Source: a virus
Reading direction: 5' to 3' (one strand)
Length of the DNA stretch: 30,240 nt
Virus record (IMG/VR): IMGVR_UViG_3300050821_005939
Span: 1-30,240 of that record
Part shown: positions 15,095-21,228 of the stretch, piece after piece
Layout of the letters: each line of letters opens with the position of its first letter
How positions within the stretch are numbered: the stretch's first letter is position 1
Program-made: the position numbers and the translations under genes
Notes under the pieces: model-generated
The model's input: only the letters and a program-made list of their open reading frames with translations
Told to the model about the DNA's origin: nothing
Databases searched by the model: none

Positions 15095-15790
15095 ATGGCA
15101 TCAGAATTTATTCCTACCTGGTTGTATATAAAACAGCATAACGTGACTGGATTGAAATATTTCGGAAAGACCACTAAAGATCCATATAATTATAAAGGAT
15201 CCGGACAATACTGGAAGAGGCATTTGAAAGAACACGGAAATGACATTACTACAGTTTGGATTGAATTATTTAGCGACAAAGAACAACTGGTAGAATTTGC
15301 TGAATTTTTTAGTGATTTTAATAATATTGTCAGTGCCACTGACAATGCAGGTAAAAAGATATGGGCGAATTCTGTTCCTGAGAATGGCTTGGATGGTGGC
15401 CAAAATGCGGGATTTCCTAGTCCCTTAAAGGGCCGTCCGACTGGGCGTGACTCAGTATGGAAAGGTAAAAAACGACCTGAGCATTCTGCCATCATGAAAG
15501 GAAGGAAGCAGGATCCTAAGCATAGTGCAAAAATATCAGATGCACTTACAGGCTTAGAAAGAACAGATGACCATTGCAAAGCAATATCTGCTGCTAAGAA
15601 AGGTGTTCCTAATCCTAAGCTTTCTGAAACGTTAAAATCTAGAAAAAATACTACCACTAAAGGTATGAAATTAACACAATATAAATGTATTCACTGTGGC
15701 ACAATGGCCAATGGTGGAAATTTAGTGCGTTGGCATAACGATAACTGCAAATTTAAAGACAAAAAGGATAATCATGACCAAACCATTTGA
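15095..15790 (+). CDS. Free-standing homing endonuclease, GIY-YIG-like with NUMOD3-type repeats
   Basis: A 231-residue protein. The N-terminus reads 'TWLYIKQHNVTGLKYFGKTT', a diverged GIY-YIG start (LYI ... KYFGKT), followed by 'GSGQYWKRHLKEHG' and an 'ENGLDGG' loop. The middle carries three or more short repeats: 'GKKRPEHSAIMKGRKQ', 'DPKHSAKISDALTGLER' and 'TDDHCKAISAAKKGVPNP', like nuclease-associated DNA-binding NUMOD3 units. The end has a C-x-x-C ... H-x-x-x-x-C zinc knuckle ('YKCIHCGTMANGGNLVRWHN'). Such genes sit between essential genes in T-even phages (seg and mob genes) and move by cutting a related phage that lacks them. It overlaps the uvsX start by 17 bases. The nearest cut site would be in gp32 or uvsX of a relative. 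Confidence 0.82.
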   Translation: MASEFIPTWLYIKQHNVTGLKYFGKTTKDPYNYKGSGQYWKRHLKEHGNDITTVWIELFSDKEQLVEFAEFFSDFNNIVSATDNAGKKIWANSVPENGLDGGQNAGFPSPLKGRPTGRDSVWKGKKRPEHSAIMKGRKQDPKHSAKISDALTGLERTDDHCKAISAAKKGVPNPKLSETLKSRKNTTTKGMKLTQYKCIHCGTMANGGNLVRWHNDNCKFKDKKDNHDQTI

Positions 15791-16862
15791 CCCAAGCAAA
15801 TTTAGAAAATCAATAACTAAAAGTATTCCAGGTATTAGTGCTGGATATAATGATCCAAAAGATTGGATTAGTACAGGAAATTTTGCTCTTAACTACTTGA
15901 TAAGTGGCTGCTTTAATAAAGGAATCCCACTCGGAAAAGTTACAGTATTCGCAGGAGATTCTGGAGCAGGTAAGAGTTACATCTGTTCTGGTAATTTGAT
16001 TAGACATGCTCAACAGCAAGGAATTTTTGTTGTCCTGATTGACAGTGAAAATGCACTAGATGAAGCATGGTTGCAAGCACTGGGCGTCGATACAGACGAA
16101 TCTAAGATGCTAAAGCTTAATATGGCGATGATTGATGACGTTGCAAAGACTCTCAGTGATTTTGTTAAGGATTACAAAGAACTGCCAGAAGAAGATCGAC
16201 CAAAGGTTTTATTTGTAGTTGATTCATTGGGCATGTTGCTTACTCCGACTGATGTGAATCAATTTGAAGCAGGTGAAATGAAGGGTGATATGGGTCGTAA
16301 GCCTAAGGCTCTAACTTCATTGGTTCGTAATACTGTTAATATGTTTGGTAGTTTGAATATTGGGCTTGTTGCAACCAACCATACCTATGCCAGTCAGGAC
16401 ATGTTTGATCCAGATGATAAGATTTCTGGCGGCCAAGGATTCATCTATGCAAGTTCTATTGTAGTTGCAATGAAGAAATTGAAACTCAAAGAAGATGAAG
16501 ATGGTAACAAAACATCTGATGTGAATGGTATTCGTGCAGCATGCAAGATTATGAAAACACGATATGCAAAACCATTCGAATCTGTGCAAGTCAAGATTCC
16601 ATATACAACAGGTATGTCTCCGTATTCTGGTTTATTTGACATGTGCGAACAAAGTGGGGTGTTCAAGAAAGAAGGAAATCGGTATTTGTATGTGGATCAC
16701 AACGGTGAAATTCATAAGTATTTCAAGAAAGAATACGAAAGAAATGAAGATGGAATTCTTGATTTGGTTATGAAAGAATGGACTCAACTTCCGACAGAAG
16801 AAGATGATGAGGACGATTTACAAGTTGAATCTAATGTGATACAATCTACTAACAACGAATAA
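15774..16862 (+). CDS. uvsX: UvsX-like RecA-family recombinase
   Basis: A 362-residue protein of the RecA/UvsX family, which loads on gp32-coated DNA and promotes strand exchange, recombination-dependent replication and repair. Walker A GDSGAGKS is at residues 61-68; 'VVLIDSENALDEAW' follows, and the Walker B strand is 'KVLFVVDSLGML'. A 'LVRNTVNMFGSLNIGLVATNH' stretch is the usual helix and strand with the terminal Asn-His of the family, and 'SGGQGFIYASSIVVAMKK' follows. The C-terminus is acidic ('EEDDEDDLQ'). T4 UvsX is about 391 residues. The start lies inside the endonuclease gene (17-base overlap), so the endonuclease appears to have inserted just before it. Confidence 0.93.
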   Translation: MTKPFDPSKFRKSITKSIPGISAGYNDPKDWISTGNFALNYLISGCFNKGIPLGKVTVFAGDSGAGKSYICSGNLIRHAQQQGIFVVLIDSENALDEAWLQALGVDTDESKMLKLNMAMIDDVAKTLSDFVKDYKELPEEDRPKVLFVVDSLGMLLTPTDVNQFEAGEMKGDMGRKPKALTSLVRNTVNMFGSLNIGLVATNHTYASQDMFDPDDKISGGQGFIYASSIVVAMKKLKLKEDEDGNKTSDVNGIRAACKIMKTRYAKPFESVQVKIPYTTGMSPYSGLFDMCEQSGVFKKEGNRYLYVDHNGEIHKYFKKEYERNEDGILDLVMKEWTQLPTEEDDEDDLQVESNVIQSTNNE

Positions 16863-16885
16863 GTTGAAAAATCTCGGGGATATAA

Positions 16886-17116
16886 ATGATTGATATTGAT
16901 GTTATTATTGAGGTGTATCAGACTGTTAAAGAGTATATTCCTGCGAAGGATAGACAAGCAGCCGTGGATCACTTGGTCGGGGTGGTCTGTGATTTTGATG
17001 TTACGGATCACGATATCAAAGCATTAGCAGGTGTGGATTCGTATATGAAACGAGCAATCGAGGAATATATTGGTGAAGAAGTGGATGCTGATGAAGAAGA
17101 TAGCGAAGACTATTAA
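16886..17116 (+). CDS. Small acidic protein downstream of UvsX, function unknown
   Basis: A 76-residue acidic protein beginning 'MIDIDVIIEVYQTVKEYIPAKDR' and ending 'GEEVDADEEDSEDY'. One can see two helical parts, the second 'GVDSYMKRAIEEYIG'. There is no known motif that I recognise. A ribosome binding site (CGGGGAT) lies upstream, and two bases separate it from the next gene, so it belongs to the uvsX transcript. The acidic tail recalls DNA-mimic or gp32-binding tails, but this is not evidence of function. Small proteins of this type next to recombinase genes occur in other phages. Confidence 0.65.
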   Translation: MIDIDVIIEVYQTVKEYIPAKDRQAAVDHLVGVVCDFDVTDHDIKALAGVDSYMKRAIEEYIGEEVDADEEDSEDY

Positions 17117-17118
17117 AA

Positions 17119-17571
17119 ATGTTTTACAATAAAATTGTGCGTGATTTGTCTGCATTGCCAGACTTTATTGACTACTACGAAAAAGAACTAGATGAAGCAA
17201 AGAAAGAATGCGGCATCAAAGGTAGCTTGGAAAAAAGCTTGAGTCAGTTGCCTGGCATCACAGAACACAGATTCAATCAACTTCAAGAAGTGGAGGCTGT
17301 ATTGGAATATCTGAATATTCAATTACGCAAAGTGCATAAGAAGCACTTCAAAACTTATCTGGAAAATTATCCACGTGCATTGACTAGCAGAGATGCTGAG
17401 AAATATGCGGATTCGGAGGATGAAGTTATAGATATACAAGTTTTGATAAACGAAGTTGCATTATTGAGAAATAAGTATCTAGGTGTCCTTAAAGGTATTG
17501 AAACAAAGAACTGGACTCTAGGGCATATTACGAGGCTCAAAGTTGCTGGATTGGATGACGCATCAATATAA
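17119..17571 (+). CDS. Conserved protein in the UvsY position, possible recombination mediator
   Basis: A 150-residue helical protein with 'LPGITEHRFNQLQEVEAVLEYL', 'RKVHKKHFKTYLENYPRALT', 'SRDAEKYADSEDEV' and 'EVALLRNKYLGVLKGIETKN', ending 'GHITRLKVAGLDDASI'. The size (T4 UvsY is 137), the helices and the place two genes after uvsX make a UvsY-like role possible: UvsY helps UvsX displace gp32. The sequence does not match T4 UvsY on sight. The 'RALTSRDAEKY' segment is conserved in other phages. Role unproven; the gene is certain. A terminator and a new promoter follow. Confidence 0.55.
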   Translation: MFYNKIVRDLSALPDFIDYYEKELDEAKKECGIKGSLEKSLSQLPGITEHRFNQLQEVEAVLEYLNIQLRKVHKKHFKTYLENYPRALTSRDAEKYADSEDEVIDIQVLINEVALLRNKYLGVLKGIETKNWTLGHITRLKVAGLDDASI

Positions 17572-17590
17572 TAACTAACTTTTTAAAATT

Positions 17591-17624
17591 AAATCCCGAT
17601 AAATAATACTATCGGGATTTTTTT
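17591..17624 (+). terminator. Terminator hairpin abutting the next start codon
   Basis: AAATCCCGATA, loop AATAATAC, TATCGGGATTT, T's. 11 bp perfect stem. The ATG of the ART-like gene starts right after the T-run, so the only SD-like bases (GGGA, 17614-17617) lie in the 3' arm. Confidence 0.85.
17598..17605 (+). promoter_or_regulatory. Late promoter-like motif inside the terminator
   Basis: GATAAATA followed by ATACTAT, spanning the top of the hairpin's 5' arm and part of its loop. It is one mismatch from TATAAATA and would start RNA about 10 bases before the ATG, past the 5' arm of the stem. Confidence 0.5.
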
Positions 17625-18350
17625 ATGCGAATTTATGAAATAGAGGATTATAATGATCCTAACTCTAAAATGTATTATGAACCTAAGGGATTAGTGGCCC
17701 CAGAACTTGAAAGTATCAAACACCTTGCTGACATTATTAAACAAGATTGCCAACAGATACTTAAAGTTTATTATGATAGCCATCTTAGTTGGATATATCG
17801 AGGCGAACACACAAACGAATCTATTTTTTCGAAAAGGATACGACCAGATCGCCGTCCAGTGGGCGGAGAGAATGACATGGAGAAACATGAAATATTAGCA
17901 AAATGGATGGAATCTAAAGGAGTTCATGCAACACGTAAGAATTCTATTTTTGGTTCTTGCCAACAAGAAGTGGCTGAAGGTTGGGGTTCGAATGTATATG
18001 TAGTATTTCCCAGAGATGGTTGGTGGGCAAGTTGGGTAGAAAATGTCAGTGAAAATAGTTATTCATTCTATCCATATAGTGAGTTATGGTGGAATGCTGA
18101 AACAGCAGCCGGCAGAAGCCAATTTGCACCTGACGGAAAGAAAATAAGTAAAGCTGAAGCATATACAAAATTACTTGATGACTATTTCCCGCAGCATCCT
18201 ATAATTGACACTAATAATATTTCGCAAGTTTCTAAATATTTAAATAAAAAGCCATATGAAATTTTGATTACAGGTGATAGCTATATTGGTATTAATTTGA
18301 AAATTATGAAATCGTCAGTTGGCACTAAATTAACGGAGTTACTATTTTGA
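17625..18350 (+). CDS. ADP-ribosyltransferase-like protein, second paralog, tagged
   Basis: A 241-residue protein starting MRIYE|I (I-x-E). It shares with the product of 247-849 the string YRG (R59), DRRPVGG (76-81), RKNSIFG (104-110, S107), 'VFPRDGWWASW' and 'YEILITGDSYIGIN' (E212). R59, S107 and E212 fit the R-S-E triad of ADP-ribosyltransferases that use NAD+. The residue two before Glu is P210, so it is not an E-x-E enzyme. It overlaps the next tagged gene by 4 bases. It is separated from its paralog by 17 kb and so is a second copy, not a local duplication. Enzyme activity is inferred from motif order only; the C-terminus after 225 looks like a different end. Confidence 0.5.
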   Translation: MRIYEIEDYNDPNSKMYYEPKGLVAPELESIKHLADIIKQDCQQILKVYYDSHLSWIYRGEHTNESIFSKRIRPDRRPVGGENDMEKHEILAKWMESKGVHATRKNSIFGSCQQEVAEGWGSNVYVVFPRDGWWASWVENVSENSYSFYPYSELWWNAETAAGRSQFAPDGKKISKAEAYTKLLDDYFPQHPIIDTNNISQVSKYLNKKPYEILITGDSYIGINLKIMKSSVGTKLTELLF

Positions 18351-19711
18351 GAGCAATTGAACTAACTGAGTCTGTAGGTCTAGCCAACAGAAAGCCCGGA
18401 CAGCAATTCACCAACGAAGCCGGCGAAACACTGACATTCAAGACATTAACATTCTTCCCTGTTGAGGGTCAATTTGACAGTCCTGACGAAAGAGATAATG
18501 CTATCGAAGAACAGCGTGCATCATTACAAGACGAAGATGATGTAGAAGAAATCGAATGGACAAACGACCCGTCGGGACGATTTCTAGCATTTGGTCTGTG
18601 TAAATTTTCTGACGATGATGGCAAGACACGAGTGTTTGGCCGATACTTTAATAAGATTTCAAAGATCCGCACACAGAATAACTGGCCAAACAATACGTTA
18701 CCAGATGGATTTAAATTTGCAAGTGCAGCATCATCAAAATCTCGTAGCGGATTGATGCCGCAAGATGTATTGACTGGTATGGAAGATTTGCTACCAGAAA
18801 GCATCGTAACAGACATTGAAAATAAGTTTGGTGCTGACAGCGGATTAGCTGAAGCAGCGCATCATGTAATGAATGGCATTGGGTTCCCTATTATTATTCC
18901 TAACCCAGACAAATCATTAGAAGTAACGGCTGTTCGTGATTATTTCTGCGAAATGATCCATCCTATCGCATTGATTAAGGGCGTCTATACAGGTAATGCA
19001 GGTGACGCTGCAAGAAAATATTTAGGTGCAGACGGATTTGAATCATGTAATATTTCTTTTTCATCAGGAAAAAATGAGGGTTTGTTTGATAGTTTATTAA
19101 TTGCCCCAGATGGAAAAAAAATCAAGGTAAGTTCTAAGGGTGGTATGGGTGCAACGGCATCTGCTACTAATCTTTATAACAGCATTATAGATTTAGTGGG
19201 CCTGATTGGAACAAAGCCATTCGAAAAATATCGTCAGGACTTAGAAATCATTCGCATCATTGCAGAAAACAGTCAAGTTGAGGGTCCGTTAAAACTTGCC
19301 GAATATTATGGATTGCTCACTGAGAAAGAAACTGATCAATGTAGGATGCTCGCTAAGACACAAGATCCTACTACACTTAACGGACGAATGAAAGCAATGT
19401 ATAATGCAACTCCTGAGACTGAAAAAACAGTCCCATTTTATAAGATGTTAGCTACGATAGCGGCATTAGTAGCTGGATATGTGAATAAGAATACTGGATT
19501 TGCTGCGGCAGCTAGTTTCGTGTTGAATAATGATGCCCTCGTGCAAGTATATACTGAAGCAAAACAATCTGGTGATAATATCGAAATCACAAATTTCAAA
19601 ACCGTATTCCCAGCTGAACTTGCCACAGGAGTTGAATTATCAGCCCAAAAGACATACTATAGTTCAGGCATAAAAGGGCGCATGACATTTAAAATACTTA
19701 AGAGCAAATAA
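18347..19711 (+). CDS. 454-residue tagged protein with a possible nuclease-like motif
   Basis: The start MRAIELTE|S has an L-x-E tag at residues 6-8. The first 170 residues are polar and acidic ('QDEDDVEEIEW') with strands around 'RFLAFGLCKFSDD'. Near 244-270 there is 'GLFDSLLIAPDGKKIKVSSK', then 'GGMGATASATNLYNSI'. D248 and K264, with an S-x-K in place of (D/E)-x-K, loosely resemble the core of PD-(D/E)xK nucleases, a guess only. The middle is helical, and the end has 'GIKGRMTFKIL'. It shares the short spacing (4-base overlap) with the ART-like gene, and a terminator follows. Packaged by analogy with its tag. I do not recognise a named family. Confidence 0.55.
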   Translation: MRAIELTESVGLANRKPGQQFTNEAGETLTFKTLTFFPVEGQFDSPDERDNAIEEQRASLQDEDDVEEIEWTNDPSGRFLAFGLCKFSDDDGKTRVFGRYFNKISKIRTQNNWPNNTLPDGFKFASAASSKSRSGLMPQDVLTGMEDLLPESIVTDIENKFGADSGLAEAAHHVMNGIGFPIIIPNPDKSLEVTAVRDYFCEMIHPIALIKGVYTGNAGDAARKYLGADGFESCNISFSSGKNEGLFDSLLIAPDGKKIKVSSKGGMGATASATNLYNSIIDLVGLIGTKPFEKYRQDLEIIRIIAENSQVEGPLKLAEYYGLLTEKETDQCRMLAKTQDPTTLNGRMKAMYNATPETEKTVPFYKMLATIAALVAGYVNKNTGFAAAASFVLNNDALVQVYTEAKQSGDNIEITNFKTVFPAELATGVELSAQKTYYSSGIKGRMTFKILKSK

Positions 19712-19728
19712 TATTACAATTACCTTAC

Positions 19729-19764
19729 AAAGCCTTTGTTGTATTTTTGCAACAAGGGCTTTTT
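19729..19764 (+). terminator. Terminator after the tagged pair
   Basis: AAAGCCTTTGTTG, loop of 8, CAACAAGGGCTTT, then T's. 13 bp stem with one G-T pair. It closes the tagged ART/454-residue unit and opens the early-type region. Confidence 0.85.
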
Positions 19765-19778
19765 CTTTGGGTAAAATA

Positions 19779-19787
19779 TGCTACAAT
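19779..19787 (+). promoter_or_regulatory. Extended -10 type promoter
   Basis: TGCTACAAT: the extended -10 dinucleotide TG, one base, then TACAAT. No clear -35. It precedes the small membrane protein at 19811, with the ribosome binding site GGAG at 19800-19803. Confidence 0.45.
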
Positions 19788-19810
19788 GCAGCATATTATG
19801 GAGATTTAAT

Positions 19811-20005
19811 ATGCGACAAGGATATCAATTGTTTTTGGCTGCAATGCTAATTGTAACTTCAGCTATGTTAATTCATGCAAAACAACGTGAAATGCAGTAT
19901 GAGAGAATTGCAAATTGCTTGACGGCAGTAAGCGATTCTAGTATTGTAAATAACATCCAAACAACTCCCGCACAAGTCTATGTTTGTTGGATTCAAAATC
20001 AATAA
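19811..20005 (+). CDS. Small exported or membrane-anchored protein, function unknown
   Basis: A 64-residue protein. I place the start at 19811, after the GGAG site; an earlier in-frame ATG at 19778 lies in the promoter. Residues 6-22 ('QLFLAAMLIVTSAMLIH') are a signal peptide or membrane anchor, following a short positive N-terminus (MRQG). The rest is polar with two cysteines, which could form a disulfide outside the cytoplasm. It is the first of a run of tiny membrane genes. No known family. Confidence 0.6.
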   Translation: MRQGYQLFLAAMLIVTSAMLIHAKQREMQYERIANCLTAVSDSSIVNNIQTTPAQVYVCWIQNQ

Positions 20006-20027
20006 TGTTGTAAGAAAACAACGGCTA

Positions 20028-20056
20028 TTGACAAATTTCTCTAGATAATGTAGAAT
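20028..20056 (+). promoter_or_regulatory. Sigma70 promoter, strong match
   Basis: TTGACA (20028-20033), exactly 17 bases, TAGAAT (20051-20056). The -35 is consensus. It drives the small-gene run from 20085. Confidence 0.85.
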
Positions 20057-20084
20057 GTATGTTACATTAACCAGAGGAGTTTTT

Positions 20085-20240
20085 ATGTTCGAGTCAATCG
20101 ACATTAAGCGTGTCAAGAATGGATTTGTTGTGTCAGTAATTGAATCGGACACTGGCGAATTTAGTGAATTTGTATTCTCAAATTCGAATCAAGTAATGAA
20201 ATTTCTTAAAACTCAATTCAAAGTTACTACTGAGGAATAA
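20085..20240 (+). CDS. Small protein, function unknown
   Basis: A 51-residue protein starting at the ATG after AGAGGAG (20073-20079). An upstream ATG at 20055 is in frame but overlaps the -10 element and cannot be used. It reads 'MFESIDIKRVKNGFVVSVIE' with alternating strands, then 'FSEFVFSNSNQVMKFLKTQF'. It looks like a small strand-strand-strand-helix protein. It is the first gene on this sigma70 transcript, and so probably early. No motif. Confidence 0.7.
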   Translation: MFESIDIKRVKNGFVVSVIESDTGEFSEFVFSNSNQVMKFLKTQFKVTTEE

Positions 20241-20241
20241 A

Positions 20242-20325
20242 ATGGCAATGCCTGCGTATAAACTCAAGCATGCTGGATTTATCCCAAATAAACTTCCTCC
20301 ACCTCCTGAATATAAGGATGATTAA
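20242..20325 (+). CDS. Tiny 27-residue proline-rich protein
   Basis: ATG at 20242 follows a GAGGAA ribosome binding site inside the previous stop context. The frame reads MAMPAYKLKHAGFIPNKLPPPPEYKDD and stops just before the next gene. An ORF this short is usually ignored, but it has a good binding site and it fits exactly between its neighbours. The PPPP run and charged end suggest a short peptide without a fold. Function unknown. Confidence 0.5.
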   Translation: MAMPAYKLKHAGFIPNKLPPPPEYKDD

Positions 20326-20326
20326 A

Positions 20327-20551
20327 ATGGATCGCATTGTTACACCAGAAATCAAAGAAAATACGTCGATCGGAACCAAACTCACGAAGTTTGCGCGTTA
20401 TTGGGTATTGCCTACCGTTGTTGGCGTCGCAGGGTTATGGGCACTTAAACTTCAAGTTAGTGGAGACGGCGCAATTATTATCTCCACTGTTCTCAACATG
20501 CTAGGAATTTATCTTATCATTTCAGCAAATGAATTATACAAGAAGGATTGA
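20327..20551 (+). CDS. Small membrane protein, two transmembrane segments
   Basis: A 74-residue protein. The start is taken at ATG 20327, one base after the TAA of the tiny gene, with AAGGA at 20314-20318; an upstream in-frame Met at 20270 is not supported by a site. Two hydrophobic segments: 'YWVLPTVVGVAGLWALKL' and 'AIIISTVLNMLGIYLIIS'. Between them is a short loop with Asp. Likely an inner membrane protein. Function unknown. Confidence 0.7.
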   Translation: MDRIVTPEIKENTSIGTKLTKFARYWVLPTVVGVAGLWALKLQVSGDGAIIISTVLNMLGIYLIISANELYKKD

Positions 20552-20553
20552 AC

Positions 20554-20775
20554 ATGTTTTCTTTTCTTAGAAAAACTTTCAATATACTGAAAGTCGGCTT
20601 TGTGTCTCGCATCTATATGAATGCAATTGCGTGCATGTGCTTAGGACTATCGATAGGCACACCAAGTACAATTTTTAAATTTGTTTTTGTAGTTGCTGGT
20701 GCTTTGATTCTTGCTGAAACATGGTTTCAATTCGGCTTTAGGCGAGCCACTGTTATTAACGCACTCAAAAAATAA
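20554..20775 (+). CDS. Small membrane protein ending in the INAL motif
   Basis: A 73-residue protein; ATG 20554 with AAGGA 6 bases before (a TTG at 20548 is also in frame and overlaps the previous stop). Hydrophobic segments: 'NAIACMCLGLSIGTPST' and 'FKFVFVVAGALILAETWF'. The C-terminus reads 'RRATVINALKK', and the same INAL ending occurs in the membrane proteins at 27768 and 28525. This suggests a family spread over two clusters. Membrane location likely; role unknown. Confidence 0.7.
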   Translation: MFSFLRKTFNILKVGFVSRIYMNAIACMCLGLSIGTPSTIFKFVFVVAGALILAETWFQFGFRRATVINALKK

Positions 20776-20784
20776 GGAAATATC

Positions 20785-20961
20785 ATGAAAGTATTGCAAT
20801 ATGTTGCATCACTGTTTGTTGTCGGTCTCGGAATTTTTATTATTCAACATTCATTGGATAGTAATTTCTTTGTTCAGTGGGGTCTTTCTTTTGCTGGCCT
20901 TATGCTTATCTTGACTGGAATCGATTGGCGTAATAAATTGTGGGTGAAAGATCATGTTTGA
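20785..20961 (+). CDS. Small membrane protein, two transmembrane segments
   Basis: A 58-residue protein (too short for many ORF cut-offs). ATG at 20785 follows AAGGAAA. 'VLQYVASLFVVGLGIFIIQ' and 'WGLSFAGLMLILTGIDW' are membrane segments, with a short polar loop between. It ends 'KLWVKDHV' and overlaps the next gene by 8 bases (ATGTTTGA), so the two are probably coupled. Function unknown. Confidence 0.65.
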   Translation: MKVLQYVASLFVVGLGIFIIQHSLDSNFFVQWGLSFAGLMLILTGIDWRNKLWVKDHV

Positions 20962-21205
20962 AAATTTCAACGGATTTAAGGTTGCATTGTTTATGGTCAG
21001 CGGATTATCCCAATGGGCAATTATCATTGCTGGCTTTGTTTTCTTTATCAAAATGATTGTAGTATTTTCTGGCTTTAATGTTGCAATGCTATTTTTGTGC
21101 ATTGTTAGTTTTTTTCTTACTGTTATATTGCATCCAATTTTTCAGCTATGTGCAATAGGTCGAGAAATGGAAATTAACGAACACCGCAACTTAGAAAATC
21201 AATAA
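20954..21205 (+). CDS. Small membrane protein, three hydrophobic segments
   Basis: An 83-residue protein. Hydrophobic stretches: 'GLSQWAIIIAGFVFFIKMIV', 'FSGFNVAMLFLCIVSFFLT' and 'ILHPIFQLCAIG'. The C-terminal tail is polar. It starts inside the end of the previous gene and is the last of the membrane run before the RNA ligase. The frame and hydrophobicity agree with a real membrane protein. Function unknown. Confidence 0.65.
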   Translation: MFENFNGFKVALFMVSGLSQWAIIIAGFVFFIKMIVVFSGFNVAMLFLCIVSFFLTVILHPIFQLCAIGREMEINEHRNLENQ

Positions 21206-21228
21206 TGTTTTATTTTTAGAGGTTTAAT

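Noticed and set aside
15190-15657. A 155-codon open frame on the - strand inside the homing endonuclease gene
   Set aside because: It lies wholly antisense to a gene with clear motifs, has no ribosome binding site and no recognisable domain; a by-product of the codon bias.
20055-20084. Upstream ATG at 20055 as the start of the 51-residue gene
   Set aside because: It overlaps the -10 element TAGAAT and cannot be in the transcript; the ATG at 20085 has a good binding site.
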